A stretch of DNA of 64,000 bases, taken from contig JBAJFG010000347.1 of the NCBI GenBank assembly GCA_037903475.1, positions 3,410,001-3,474,000 on the forward strand, in the 5' to 3' direction. This DNA comes from Ancylostoma caninum (Eukaryota; Nematoda; Chromadorea; Rhabditida; Ancylostomatidae). Numbering within the stretch: the first letter of the stretch is position 1; every line of letters begins with the position of its first letter. Of this stretch, positions 33,946-46,500 are shown piece after piece. The notes beneath the pieces were generated by a model. It made no database searches and had not been told where the DNA came from. It saw only the letters and a list, made by a program, of their open reading frames with translations. The translations under genes were made by a program, and so were the position numbers.

Positions 33946-34744
33946 CTAGCTGCCGTACCCGGCTTCGCTCGGGTGTTTTATTACCTTGGCTACATCATAC
34001 TGCTGAGGCCAATTACTATCATCGACAAATTCATCAAAATCTCCATAATTTTGGTGATCAGCATGTTAGCGAAGCCCAGGTGACGTTTCCCATCGACTTG
34101 TGGGCGAAAAGTTAGCAAAGCTATTTCGGTGACATTGAATCGACGTATTCAAAGTGGTTGTCATATTCATACTCAGCATATCGAGGTACCCCAGGAGAGA
34201 TGTCTTCACCGCTTCATTGGGCGGAAGAGCCAAAAATCAATAAAATCGAAAAACCGATATTTCATGCAAAATGTTTGTCATATTCCTATTCAGCGTATTG
34301 AAAAACCCAAGAAAACATGTCTTTGTCCGTCCCCGAGCGAAAATGGGGAAAAATCAATAAAATCAATAAATCAATATTTTGTGCAAAATGGTTGTCATTC
34401 TTATTCAGCGTGTTGAGAAACCCCAGTAGACATGTTTTTACCACCCCATGATCAAGAATAGCGAAAAATCAATAAAATCGATAAATCGATAAATTGGCGC
34501 AAAGTGGTTGTCGTATTCGTGTTCAGCGCATTGAGGTACCCCAGTAGGCATGTTCTCGCTAGTCCCTGGTCAAGAAGAGCGAAAAATCAATAAAATCGAT
34601 ATAATCGATAAACCAATCGATAATCCCAGGCGCAAAGTAGCCTATAACCTCCGCCGGCCAGTGGAGAGTCTACCTGCAAAATTTGGTCCCGATCGGTTCA
34701 TCCTCCGCAATTTCTATAAGGAACACACAAACACACACACAAAC

Positions 34745-34775
<31 letters not shown>

Positions 34776-34805
34776 AACAAACTTTCGCTTTTATATATAC
34801 AGACT
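33946..34805 (+). repeat. Dispersed-repeat unit with 118 bp tandem core and CA microsatellite
   Basis: Begins at ACTAGCTGCCGTACCCGGCT (with TCGCTCGGG), an end-like motif resembling those I know from many invertebrate retroposon-type repeats. The core (about 34140-34640) has four tandem units of about 118 bp, each containing GGTTGTCATATTC, TTCAGCGYATTGA, ACCCCAG and AAAAATCAATAAAATCGAT. It ends in an ACACAAAC/CA-rich microsatellite (about 34722-34780) and TTATATATACAGACTA. The superfamily is not determined. Confidence 0.6.
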
Positions 34806-35254
34806 AAGAAGAAATGGTTTTTTTTTTACTTTGCTAATTATGTTGGAAAACATCATCATGGTAGCATTGTAGAAATTGTAGAAAGAAACCGCTTTCGGAC
34901 AGTGAAGAGTAATTTTGATTTACGGGAAAATGGGAGTGGTACCGAACAAATCGTGAGGGATGAATTTCGGAACTCTGGATATCAACTCAGTAGGTTCTCA
35001 AAACTAAGCCAAACTTTGCACTGTGCACTAGCCGAACCGGATCCAGGGGTCGGATTGAGTAGGGATAGGTTGGCCTTTGAGATCCAGCCTACCAAAAATT
35101 TCTACTGGTGGCGAATCAAAAATGTTATTCGGCTAAATTTACACAACACTGCCATAACTTGTTCAGATCTAGCCCCTTACGGCGCTTTGTTTAATAGATT
35201 AGGAAGGTACCCATAGTTAGATAAAATGACACCTGCACAAAATAGTCTTCCACT

Positions 35255-35554
35255 GCCGCTATACTCCTCGAGGAGTATAGCACCTTGCGTCGCCGGCGAC
35301 GGTGGCCGCAATGTTGGAGACCCCTCACAATCGATACGCACCGGCGCCGCAGTCGCCAACATTGGCGACCACCGATCGCCAATGTTGGCGACTGTGACGT
35401 CGGTGCGTATCGATTGGTCGCCAACATTGGCGATCGGCGGCCGCCAATGTTGGCGACTGCGGCGCCGGTGCGTATCGATTGTGAGGGGTCTCCAACATTG
35501 CGGCCGCCGTCGCCAGCGACGCAAGGTGCTATACTCCTCGAGGAGTATAGCGGC
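35255..35554. repeat. 300 bp nested palindromic element
   Basis: The whole unit is an inverted repeat of about 145 bp arms. Each end carries a perfect 18 bp palindrome ATACTCCTCGAGGAGTAT (35261-35278 and 35531-35548). Inside, CGCCAACATTGGCG and CGCCAATGTTGGCG palindromes recur four times, with shorter CAATGTTGG forms near each arm base. The frames on both strands are mirror images. Confidence 0.95.
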
Positions 35555-35559
35555 TACCT

Positions 35560-37105
35560 TGACAGAATGCTAGAATGATTAACAGAATGATTTTGTCAGA
35601 GTGGCCCTTCTTGTTTTCTACACTCTTTACGAAGTCCAGCCCCAGTTATTTTGCTAAAACCTTTTTGTGGATTAAGAACTTTGATTGAATCAATAAGTTG
35701 TGAAGGTCGTGAGCTTTAGCTTTTTTCATATGAAAGATAGACGCCTACATATAATTTTATATGGTAGGAATGCGAAAACGTGTTGTATGTCAAAACTAGG
35801 CAAAACGCAGCGAAACCTGGGGAAAAGGGAAGCGAACAAAGAACACCAATACCAACACTTAAACTCCTACTTAGTACTTACTGGCGGAATATGGTAGCCA
35901 AAGAAACTTTTGAAAGCGTAATTGTTAGGTTCTAGGAATTTGAACATCTGTGCATCCGAACATCTTACTCTATATAAAGCGCAGACCCATCGCCACGCAA
36001 GGGGTGACAGGTCACGCTACCGTTGATCGCCTCACCTCGCCCCACCTCCTTTGCCCGCCGCCACAGGCTCAATTGCCAAAATTGACACGCCCAATTGATG
36101 CCCATGGTATATGTATGTGTACAACATGGAAATCTTCAATTAAGGCATCTAATTTGCAATGAAAACGGAATATCTTGCATCTTTGAAGCAGAATAAGGGG
36201 AACACTGATGAATCGAGTACGATTTCGCAATCAGAGCCGTGAATCATCCACATACAGCAGAGTTGAACGGAAATTTTTGCTGCATTCCTTCAAAAGCGTT
36301 AAGTAGCAAGAGCAATTAGAAATTAACGGTCAGGGGAACAAATGGTGCACTCCATAAGCTTAATATTGTGCTTACAGAACAGGAATAGAAGGATTACGCA
36401 GTTTTTTCTCTGTTGAAAGCGAATTGTACCCGAACCATAACAACTTGGACTTTCAGCGCTATCACAATTGAAGAAGACTTGACCACGTGAGGATCTGTGT
36501 TGCTACTTATAAAACGGACCATGTAGAAGCTCTTCATATTGAACATAATAAGAGTGAACCTCCAAACCGTTTAGGAGCTATGCAGCTTCGCAGAAAATCA
36601 CTGTCATCCGCGAAGCGCGGCGATGCTGCGCTTCGTGTTGATGACAGTGATTGAGTTTGCCTAGCCAGGAGGTAACGTGGCACACGGATCCGAGTCAGAG
36701 CGCCGCTTCGCGGCTCGGGTACAACATATAGCAAGAAATAAGCCAACGCAGAAATCAAGTACCCTGATCAGCCGGCTATGAAGCCCTTCACCTCCACAAT
36801 CCGAGTTTAGGATGGAATGAAGAGCAGCGGCGACGTTACGGGAAGACATTTTTAACAGCGATAGCAGTTCACGACACGTAAAGTCCCATGGAAATTTTAT
36901 TTCAGTTCACCCCACATTTCTGCCAAACTTTTTTTTTGGAAATTTCGAGGAGAGCGGGGCACTTGTATGGTATATTTGGAGCAACGATAAAGGCCAAAAA
37001 AGTGGAACAAAATAGTTCGAATTTCATAAATGGCGTTTGGGCGTCAATTGCGGCGCCATTGTTGTGAACTCATGTATATTGCGCATCTAAATCCTTTAGA
37101 ATCAG
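35560..37105. other. No gene; inverted copy of the 20.0-20.3 kb repeat
   Basis: At 36560-36715 the TAGGAGCTATGCAGCTTCGC, AGAAAATCACTGTCAT and GGATCCGAGTCAGAGCGCCG blocks match 20010-20280 in reverse orientation. A TATATAAAGCGC motif at about 35970 is TATA-like but has no gene attached. Confidence 0.5.
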
Positions 37106-37111
37106 GATATA

Positions 37112-37983
37112 CAGTCGCGGCCAAGAAGATATGATCAGTGCCATGTTGAAGGCATAACTTTTCATCATAACTTAACTTGAGCGCCATTCGGATAAAATTT
37201 TATGCTGTGATGATGGTCGAAGTATTCTTTCTTTGCGCTGCATAGCATTGACGCAACCTGCTTCCAAACAGAACTATCGCGTCCCGGGTCCGAATTCATA
37301 ACTTCCATCAACATGATGATTCCTCGTTTGTGTCGCCTCATTTCGGTTCGCAGAGGAGTTTCATTTTAGTTTTCATTCTAAATCTCATTTTTGAGCGAGT
37401 CATTTGCTGTAATAGTCGTGTTCCGTAATTTTTCTCTGCACATGGAAAAGTGCGATTACCAATTAGCCAAAAAAAGTGAAAAGAGTTTCCAGCAATCTCG
37501 AATAAAAGGCAACCGTTCCAACGGAGGATATTTCCATGATATCTACTACAGACAACTACTCTGACATTGAAATAGGAACTGTTACGCAGTCAGTATCATT
37601 TAGATACAACAACAGAGATTTTGCGGTAAATTCTACCACTTATATTTTGACCCTCGCACTTGACAAGCAAAGGAAAGTGCAGTAATGACCTTTGGCGGAA
37701 AAAATAGCCAACTACGTTCCTGACCTGTACCAACTGTTCATTTTTCTCAGAAGGTGATAGTGAAGATATTGGACGAAGTCAAAGGACGCGAAGGAAATTG
37801 ATGTTCAGGCTTAGTAAAGCTACAGGAATTGAGTTTCTTCCCAGATAAGCCGCTCTTAGGAAGCACCCAAAGAGCTTTCAGTACATATCCAAATTTCATC
37901 TGGACAGCTCAATGCACAGACGAGTTATAGCAAAAAATCATCTTGTGGGAATGGCGCTGATCATATCTTTTTGGCCGCGACTG
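37112..37983. mobile_element. Tc1-type non-autonomous element, 872 bp
   Basis: The left end CAGTCGCGGCCAAGAAGATA and the right end (inward) CAGTCGCGGCCAAAAAGATA are inverted repeats of about 33 bp, continuing through TGATCAG and GCCAT. TA flanks lie at 37110-37111 and 37984-37985. The CAG...GGCCAA.AAGATA ends are strongly Tc1-like. No transposase frame is visible. Confidence 0.87.
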
Positions 37984-37989
37984 TACGTA

Positions 37990-40020
37990 CGCAGAAAACA
38001 ACGATGCCTCTTCTTCCATAATTTTCCGGGATTTTCCGTTGGGCCAAAAACCCGCAAACCGTAAAACGGAAGGCCAAAAATGAGCGGAAAACGGAAAGCG
38101 TAAAACGGAAAATTCCGCACACTCCTGATCTCGATTTTTCACATGGGATGATTTTATCACAGGCAAAATTGCTTTCCGGGGGCAAGTCAAATCCAGAAGA
38201 CCCCACTTGAACTATAGAGTGAACTAAGAACATCTCTATCATCATGGTAAGAGCATCAAGCATTATTGCAAAGCAACGTATGATTTAGGCTTTCTTTCAA
38301 CCCGAAAAAAGCATAAGGCTACTTCGTACCTACGAATAGTCACACTTTTCGCGCTCCACCACCACCAAAGCACCTATGCCACCACTTGTGCACCCATAGG
38401 GTGACGTCCTTGTCGTCATGCATGGTTACCGACTCTTCACCCATCTACTGCCAGTCCTACACAGTTTTGTAAACCGGCAAAGAGCCATTCTGTGGAGCCC
38501 ACCCAACTGTGCTTTACCTCCAAGTTTCAGATCTCCATGTCCAAGAGGAAAGATTCAGCACGGGAATTATGGAAATGAGGTTTTGTCGATAAAAATAGCC
38601 TTTTTTACATGTTTTTATCGACCGAGTTGAGTTGCGAAGGAGGCAAATGTGGAAAAAGTGGTTAAGCATCCTGAAAGCGCGAAACCTCGACTATCTAAAA
38701 CTGAAAAAAAGATAGCTCCTCAACGGGCTAGATCTCCTGCTATTCAGGTCCATCTACAACCATACCTCTGAGTGAGCCAAAATTTAAGGTGGACGTTTTT
38801 GCACGTTCATACTGCTCGCCCTGCTCAGTCCTGCAGCTTGATAAAGTGCCCTTTCGTGCACTTCTTTTGATTATCTGGAACCCACCACAAGCGCACTTTA
38901 TTTGGAGTCGTGCAAAAATGTTAGCCTCGGAAGGCATCGAACCCTTGACTATGTAGGTGACATACATCGATATTCTTCGTGATAAATTTGAAGCAAATCG
39001 CTTGAGTGAGCCTGAATTCAGGCTTTCAGAGCGATATTCGCCAACCGCGTACATTTCAACTTTTTGCAAAAATTCTGGACAGAGAGGGGATCGAACCATT
39101 GACTGTGTATGCGGTGGCTACTCCTCCTGCTGCTGTAACGTCTGGGTTTGAAGTGGATTAGTGTCTGCACATTCGTTTTCATTTCTCATTTCATTTGAAA
39201 TATGTGTATAAAAGGGGGTGGGGGGGGGGTCGTATTTTTGGCGGCGGAGAGGGGGGCGGGGTCGTATGGGGGTCGACCTTTTATCATCATCGCGCTTGAC
39301 CCTGATAGCGCCCCCTCGTAAGCTCGACCTCGCGGTGCTCACACGAGCTTGTGCAAGTGACCGGACCTGTGTCACTCAGACAAACCCCGCTCGGCGCGCG
39401 CGACATTCTCGCTGGCCGCTCAGGTAGGGCCCCGGGACTAGCGAGATCAGTGCACGCGCCCAGCGATGACGTTACGAGTGGTCAATATCGGATGATGGTC
39501 AAGTTTTGGAGTTTGAGAGAGAAGGGTCCATATCATGAATGTACTGATGGAGCTGAGAACTCCCCTTCAGTGGGCTCTAGCGGTATTGAAAGAGTTGATC
39601 TCTCGCCTTCAAAAATCGAATCTGTTGCCCACACAGACCGCGGAGTCCCACTGATGCTGCCTCGTATTTCTTGCTGGTGAAGATGTTTTCTCGCTCATGG
39701 CCAGCGAAATTGACGCGCGCGCCCTCCGAGCGAGCGTCTTTCGTTGTTTGCGTCCTTCGAGAATCGTCTCTCGTCTGCTCCGCGTCTAGCGAAATTCTGC
39801 TCGAGCAGAAGCGAACAACTTTACCGCCCTGCGTCTTCGAAAATGTACTATTTCTTCCTGCTCCGCGCGAAGCGAAGCAGGGCTCACTTTTCGCGGAGAC
39901 CACAAACATGTGCGCCCCACCAGCGAGGGTTTGTCTGAGTAGTTGGCGCGTCGTCGCTGCGCCACATCGTGAGAACCAGCTAAGTTTCTGGTTGCGACTC
40001 ATGCCTCTGAGGAGAGTAGC
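37990..40020. other. No confident gene; G-rich tract at 39214-39268
   Basis: A G-rich run (GGGGGTGGGGGGGGGGTCG, then GGCGGCGGAGAGGGGGGCGGGG) could form G-quadruplexes. GC-rich frames at 39577-40024 overlap in both directions and use palindromic CGAGCGAGCG-type sequence. I do not call them. Confidence 0.45.
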
Positions 40021-40024
40021 TTAA

Positions 40025-40671
40025 CCCATTTGCGACCGCATGGCTCACCGGTGAGCCGCGCTTTTTGGGTCGCGTGGGATCGCGCGGCTCAGCGGTGAGC
40101 CGCGCCCCTGTTATCAAGTAGCGGACCCTATTTTCGAACTATTTTGTAGTATTTCCATATAAAATGTGTACAATACTTCCTAAAAAGGTCTAAAACAACT
40201 GTGAGTCAAAAAAGAGTTCTCCTTTATTGCGACAGATATCATGAAAAGGATGAGATTTTAAAATCGGGGGAGATTGCTTTACATTTTTTGTGTAGTGGAT
40301 GGAAATATTCTGAAGAAAAGCCAAGTTTCCTACATAGAAACACGTTCCTCAAATCCTGCACTTCCTTATTCGTCAGGTTAGAGCCGTACGAATGTGTATA
40401 CTTTCTGAACACTCCCTTATAACACTAAAAACACCTTCTACAAACTTCCTCCGGCCTTAATGGAATCCAGAAGAGTTTAGATTCTCTCCTTTTTAGGTCC
40501 GATGATACCAATAATCTTCTGGAACTATATTTCAAATTATTCCTGCAAAAAGATCTGTTTTAGTCCTAATTATCTTATCGTAACGGTGTGGAACTCCGCG
40601 GGCGCCGCACTCTTGAAAGGGCATTGGTCCCACGCGCCAGACACGCAAAAATGGATGCGGCCGTCATTGGG
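40025..40671. mobile_element. piggyBac-type MITE, 647 bp
   Basis: Ends CCCATTTGCGACCGCAT and ATGCGGCCGTCATTGGG are inverted repeats starting in CCC and ending in GGG, flanked by TTAA (40021-40024 and 40672-40675). This is the piggyBac signature. Just inside the left end is the perfect palindrome GGCTCACCGGTGAGCC, followed by the related CGGCTCAGCGGTGAGCCG. The 73-codon frame at 40201-40422 has no recognised domain. Confidence 0.85.
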
Positions 40672-40820
40672 TTAAATGCAGTTTGTCACCTCGTTCCATG
40701 GGGTGTAGAAATCAGCATACTCTAGACGTACTCATTACGCTGATTCCAATGATGTACGTCATGACGCATAAAAGTGTCGGAAACTCGTTTTCGGGGGGTC
40801 CGGATGTGCAGTTCACGGAC

Positions 40821-40868
40821 GCCAGCACAGTCACGGACCTGGGCGGAGCGGTCCGTGACTGTGCTGGC
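40821..40868. repeat. Perfect 19 bp stem hairpin
   Basis: GCCAGCACAGTCACGGACC (40821-40839) and GGTCCGTGACTGTGCTGGC (40850-40868) are exact complements around a 10 nt loop. No T-run or gene end is adjacent. Confidence 0.95.
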
Positions 40869-40874
40869 TGCCCG

Positions 40875-42815
40875 CCACGACTGCAGCGTTGGCAACACGT
40901 CTTGACATGTCCGATCGATAAGATTAACGGCTTCACATGTGTACTCGGTACTACAAACCGTTCCAAACCCCGTCTCGAAAAACGATCAAAAAACGGGTTT
41001 AGAGGCCGTTGTGTAACATTTTATGTATACTGCTGGATTCAGCGCATCGAGGAGTAGGGATCCGCAGAAACCTCATACAACGAAAACGAGGTGATACACT
41101 GCCTTTAAAGTAGGGGATAGAGTGCACGGCGGGACCTGTTCACTTGGAGCATGCGTTTACGCATGTTCACGCTTCTGTGGCAGAGTCGCCCTAGAGTTGT
41201 GCACTAAATCTGTCTATTCTGTCGTGGCTATGACTCACGATGTGGCGGAACAGCGCAGGTCATAATTCTGTGATTGAGCTCTCATTTGAATGTTCCAATC
41301 AGTGGCAGTCCCATTTTGCCTCGACATGACCCATACTCGCCTCTCAAGTAGGAAAGTAGGGCATGACTCCGCCTTCTTTTAACATTTTTAATGAGCGGAC
41401 GGTGTGTGGCACTACTGACGCTTTACCTCGAAGACGACGATTGTCACGGATGCTGATTTCATGGACAATACTCGGGTTCTGCACCTCAATCACTTCACGA
41501 ATTAAAAGAGGAAGAGGATAGTTTCTATGCGTCGATGGAGAATAGACGATGCTGCTCACTGCTGAACCGAACGAATTGTGCTATTGACACCATTAGCTTG
41601 TGTCAGCGGGAGACAAAGGCACACCAACAAAATTGTTGCAGATCTGTTGAGCTAGAATGAGAGTGTCGATTTTCATTGCAGTCAAGCGTTGGCTTTTCGA
41701 ATAGTGGATACGCCCACCTTTCCATTTAGAAATCGAGGTGAATCATATTTTCATGAAATTGAACAAAGAAATATTGTTTTCGATGCACTTCGAAACGCTA
41801 CTGTGAATGAGCGCAAATGCCAGATCGCAGCGGAATCGCGCGTCGTGGCTGATGTAGCCACCTCGCTCTTTTCATCGCATGTTAATAAACATCAGAACTC
41901 ACCGGTTTATTTGATTTTTTTGGCAGATTACGTCAAGCTCAAATGTTTTCAAGTGAGTTTCTGATTGAAAAGTCACAGATTTGCATTAACCACACATTCA
42001 TCTAAAGTCGACCCCGAAAATAAGTAACATAGCAAGCAAATAAAATAGGTAGCAGAGTCACACTCTTTGCTACCGTGCAACCGTTCAGCGCTGAGATGTT
42101 CCCATAGTTTTTAATACTGGGTTGGGGAATAAGTTCGTGCGGTTTTTCATGGGCATAGAAACCACTACTCTCTATGAACAAATTCAATCACACTGAATGG
42201 GTTGCAAAGCTCCTTCACTCTTCTATTAGTGCTGTCAGGGATAGGGCAGCTCCTCAGCTCCGTGTCTCGAAAAAATGCGTCGTCGTTCAAAACGACTCAA
42301 TTTATAGCCTGCTACCGCTACTCATACATTACAGCTTATGAAGTGGATGAGGGACTTAACAAAATAGGTGGTGTTTGTGAAATCGGACCTGTGAAGTCGG
42401 CAGTAGTGGAAATCCTCTACATTCAAATATCTTGCTCATCGCTCTGGTGAATTTTGCATACAGTGTAGACGATCACCTCATGTCGAGCACTTTAGGGCTT
42501 TGCACAGAATGCGCTAGCTAGACTTGCATCTCGCTAAGGTTTAGCATGAGTAGTGACCTGTTCTTACATTTGAGGCAATCCGAGCGGATATGTCTCGATG
42601 TCTCACGAACTGGCCGTCCAAAACGAGAAGCACCTTCAAAGCCAAATTTGCCCTTCGAAGCGGGTATACCACTTTGTTCTTCCAACAGTAAAAGTTCTTC
42701 TTCTTCTTCCTAGCCATGTTCCCAATAGCAGGGGTCGGCGTCTCTCGTGTGCTTGCGCCATTTTCTTCCATCAAAAGCATATCCATCTGTGAGCCTCAGT
42801 ATCCGCATCTCTTCC
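40875..42815. other. No confident gene
   Basis: The plus frame at 41683-41964 follows a plausible acceptor (TTTTCATTGCAG) and reads AFRIVDTPTFPFRNRGESYF and onward, a possible exon of unknown function. At about 42116-42150 a GGGTTGGGGAATAAGTTCGT motif resembles a mariner end, but no partner was found. At 41091-41106 an ACACTGCCTTTAA end resembles the TTAA MITEs at 53.6 and 57.4 kb. Confidence 0.35.
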
Positions 42816-42825
42816 TCTATTCTAT

Positions 42826-43577
42826 CTAGCCATCGAGTTTTCGATCTGCCTCTCGTCTATGCCCAGCCACGGTGATATTCATAGCTGGTTTGGCGACTGA
42901 ATTGTTGCCACTTCTCAGCACGTGACCGTACCAATGTAGCCTAGCCTCACGTATCTTCGCCACGATTGGTGCTACACCGAACATCGCGCGCACATCATTG
43001 TTTCGAATTCTGTCGAGGCGCGTGAGCCCATGGGTCCAACGGAGTATTCGCTTTTCCGTTGCATGGAGGGACTGCTCGTGCTTCAAGGTGGTCGGCCAGC
43101 ATTCCGCCCCATACAATGCCACAGGTCGTACCACTGTGCGGTATATCTTTGACTTCAATTTCAGTGGGATCTTCCTATTGCACATCACTCCTGTTACCTG
43201 CCTCCATTTAATCCATGCAGCTTTGCTCGATACTCAGCTTCAACTAGAGTGCTACCAATAGCTGCGATACGGGATCCAAGGTAATTAAAAGCCAAGACTT
43301 TCGGAAGTTTCGGAAGTTCGGTATTATCGACAAGAACTCTCCTGGAGTTTGCTCTCCACATTCCACGTACTCTGTCTTCTTGGTGGTGAGCCTCATCTCG
43401 TACTGCTACAGACAATCCTTCTAAGCTTGCATTTTTTGCAGGAGTTCCTCCCGAGTACTTGCAGCAACCATCACATCGTCTGCATAGAGGAGTGTCCATG
43501 CTGCCGTTGACTGGAGATCACCCGATATCGTCTCTATGCAAAGGATGAACAGGAGGAGGAGAGTGCAGTTACCCATG
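42826..43577 (-). pseudogene. RTE-type LINE reverse transcriptase, 3' part
   Basis: Reading on the minus strand from 43577: LLFILCIETI, TLLYADDVMVAAS (intact YADD), YLGSRIAAIGSTLVEAEYRA, then LKLKSKIYRTVVRPVALYGA, ECWPTT, LRWTHGLTRLDRIRN and HWYGHVLR. This is the reverse transcriptase palm-to-thumb region and C-terminal region of RTE elements common in strongylids. Frameshifts separate the 43194-43499 and 42826-43188 segments. The preceding part of the domain lies on the far side of the CR1-like insertion (46595-46770). Confidence 0.88.
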
Positions 43578-46500
43578 TTTCCTTAATTTCTTTAATACTC
43601 TGGATCTCAAACAGCATGTTTCAGAGGCCACTCACTCAAACAATGTTCTTGATCTGATTTTATCCAGTAAAGATTTTATCTCCAATATATATCTTCTTTC
43701 ACCATTGAGTAGCTCAGATCACTCCAATGTGCATTTCGAAGTCGAAGTTAAGTTATTCCGACCACTTCGATTTCTATTCCTATTCCGGACTTTCTTCACG
43801 TTGATTATGATCTGTTGAACCAGCACCTGCAGAGTCTCGATTGGTTCTCAATATTCGATAATTATGTATCTGCCAGCGATGTTTATAAGAGATTTTGTAG
43901 ACAACTATATTCTGCGTTTTCTTCTTTCGTTCCATTTAAATGCAAAAATTTTGCTGGTCCACGTCTGCCTAATCAAATACAAACATTGCTAAAGCAAAAA
44001 CATAGACTTTTTGATTCCATCGCAAATCCTTCATCTAGCCCCCTCTATAAAAAGGTTTGCAGCGATCTAGAGAGACATTTGAAGAAATTCCTTGCAAATC
44101 GTGAGAGACGTCTGGCTTTGGGAAAAGGAATGAAACCACTTTTTCACTACATCGGCAGTAAAATGAAGCCCAAAACTAAAGTTAAGACCATCAATGATAA
44201 ATCTGGAGTTTTATTATGCTTAGATGAGGATAAAGCTGAAGCACTGGGAAAATATTTCGCTACTGTGCAAAATAGCTCGTGCGAATGTACAACCCATGAT
44301 ATAGAACTCAATCCTAGCTCTTCTTTCGGCTTTTTTGGGCATAAATTTCCAGAGTTGATTATTAATCCGGCAGAAACTTTGAAGTTTTTGAAGAAACTAA
44401 AACCATCCACCACTAAAGCGTTTGACGGAATTCCACAAGTAGTATATAAGAGATGTGCTGAAACCCTTTGCCACCCTTTGACCCACATTTTTAATATTTC
44501 TTCGCTTCACGGTGAGGTACCTGATGTCTGGAAAGAATCGATCATTACTCCCATTCCCTAGTCCGCGACTGTTAATTGCGTTTCTGATTTTCGTCCCATA
44601 AGCATTATTTCCACGGCAGCTAAAGTTATGGAGAAGATTCTAAGAGAGAAACTTCAGTCGTGGCTTAACCGGTCTCATGTTATTCCAGAAGAACAACATG
44701 GATTTCTTCCTGGTTCGTCAACACTAACAAATCTCGCTGATTGTTTATTTGATTGGAAAGTTGCCTTGAATGCAGGGATGTCAATCGACGTTGTATACGT
44801 TGATCTATCGAAAGCTTTTGATCGAGTTAACCATATGAAGCTATTGTGCAGATTGAAATCATTAGGGATCTCAGAGCAACTTCTTAACTGGCTTGAATCC
44901 TACATGAGGTACCGTCAGCTAACGGTTAAAGTTGGGAACAGTTTCTCTCAGTTGTATTCATGCTCGAGAGGAGTCCCCCAAGGAGGTGCTCTTTCCCCAC
45001 TGTTGTTTTTGATCTATACCGATGTTTTTGATCTGCCTAATGCTATTAAATCATCTCCTCATGTTAAATTAAAACTGTACGCAGATAATATCAAGATCTA
45101 TGCCGCCTATAATAACTCAAACCGGTGCGAAATTCAAAGGGAAATTCAAAACTCCCTATCCAAGATGAATGTTTGGGCAAAATCGTTGGATTTGGCCGTC
45201 AATATTGATAAATGCTCAGTGTTACATCTCGGAGATGGAGCTCCCGGCGAATACGCAATTGAGTAAAGAACCTTGCAGACTTGTACTTTAGTAAGGGATC
45301 TGGGAATAAATATCGACGAACGTCTTAAGTTTCTTGGGCAAGTTGACAAGGTTTCAAGTACAGCGATGAAATCCCTATTTCTTATTTTTCGTAACGTGCA
45401 AATAATGACTCGAAATCATTACTGCGGCTTTGTAAAACGTACATCATACCTCAAGTTGAATATTGCTCTCCAGTTTGGAATCCCTCCCTGAAAAAACAAA
45501 TCCGCAAGCTAGAAAAGGTCCAACAGACATTCACACGATTACTGTATCTTAGATTGTTTCCTCGGACCAATTACAATAACGTTCCATGCTATGCGGAACG
45601 CCTGAGATATTTCCATTTGGATAGTCTTGAACGTAGACGGCTAGTAAATGACATTGTTTTCTGTTTTCGGATATTAAAAAATGAAATCAATCTCAGAGCC
45701 AGTAAATACTGGATCTTCCGTCCCTACAATGGAAGGAGTCGCAGTTTTAGTCTCTGCCATAAACAAATCAAAAAGAAAAACTACGGACTACTCTTCAATT
45801 CTTTATTTTATCGTGGTGTTAGGGTGCTTAGCAAGATTCCAAGTGAGCTTATCCAGTCTGAGAACAGCAGGATATTCAGAAGGAAGTTAAAAAATCTTGA
45901 TCTCTCTCAATTTCTCCAAATCTCCTACTAGATGCTTTTATTTTCCGTTCTAGATCCCTGCTACGGCACAAAGTCGACTACCCCTTGGATTTCATTCCAC
46001 CACCACCTTCAAATCTCACCATATGCATGGCTCCTTATCATTAACTTATTTTCGTTTTTTTTCTTTCGTTGTTCCATTTTGTTTGCTTCACCCAAAAGTT
46101 CTGGTTACTAACCCCATCACCGTAGACACCTTTGCGCACATATTCTTGTTAGAAACTAGCTTCAACTTCTGGAGCACAGTTTTTTTTTGGATAGCTTACG
46201 CAATCTTTGTTATATCGCTTCAGACCATGGCCCTGAACTTTCTATCAACGGAGCACTCAAATATCCGGTATGCCGGTTCCGCAGGGGTCAGTTGGTATAC
46301 CTGCGTGCCGAAGTTCCGGCATACTCCAGTAGCTCAAGAGCTGCTGGGCACGTGGCCAACTGGTGCGGATTGAATCATCTCATTTCACCACTATCAGTTA
46401 ACGGCCCGGTCTGTCGTGTAAACTTGATTGCTATTCGCCTTCAACTTATGCCTTATTCACCAAATTACCTGCGAAGGTGGCTAACAATGGTGATCTCTAT

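Noticed and set aside
35177..35578. Four frames of 78-115 codons on both strands
   Set aside because: Mirror translations of the 300 bp palindrome.
38925..39105. GGTTCGATCCCC and GGTTCGATGCC motifs (minus strand) as tRNA or SINE B boxes
   Set aside because: No A box, acceptor stem or anticodon arm can be placed at the right distance.
39577..40024. Opposed 117- and 141-codon frames
   Set aside because: GC-rich, overlapping antisense frames with partially palindromic sequence; no domain.
42116..42160. GGGTTGGGGAATAAGTTCGT as the end of a hookworm mariner element
   Set aside because: No inverted partner or TA-flanked opposite end was found, so kept only as a note.
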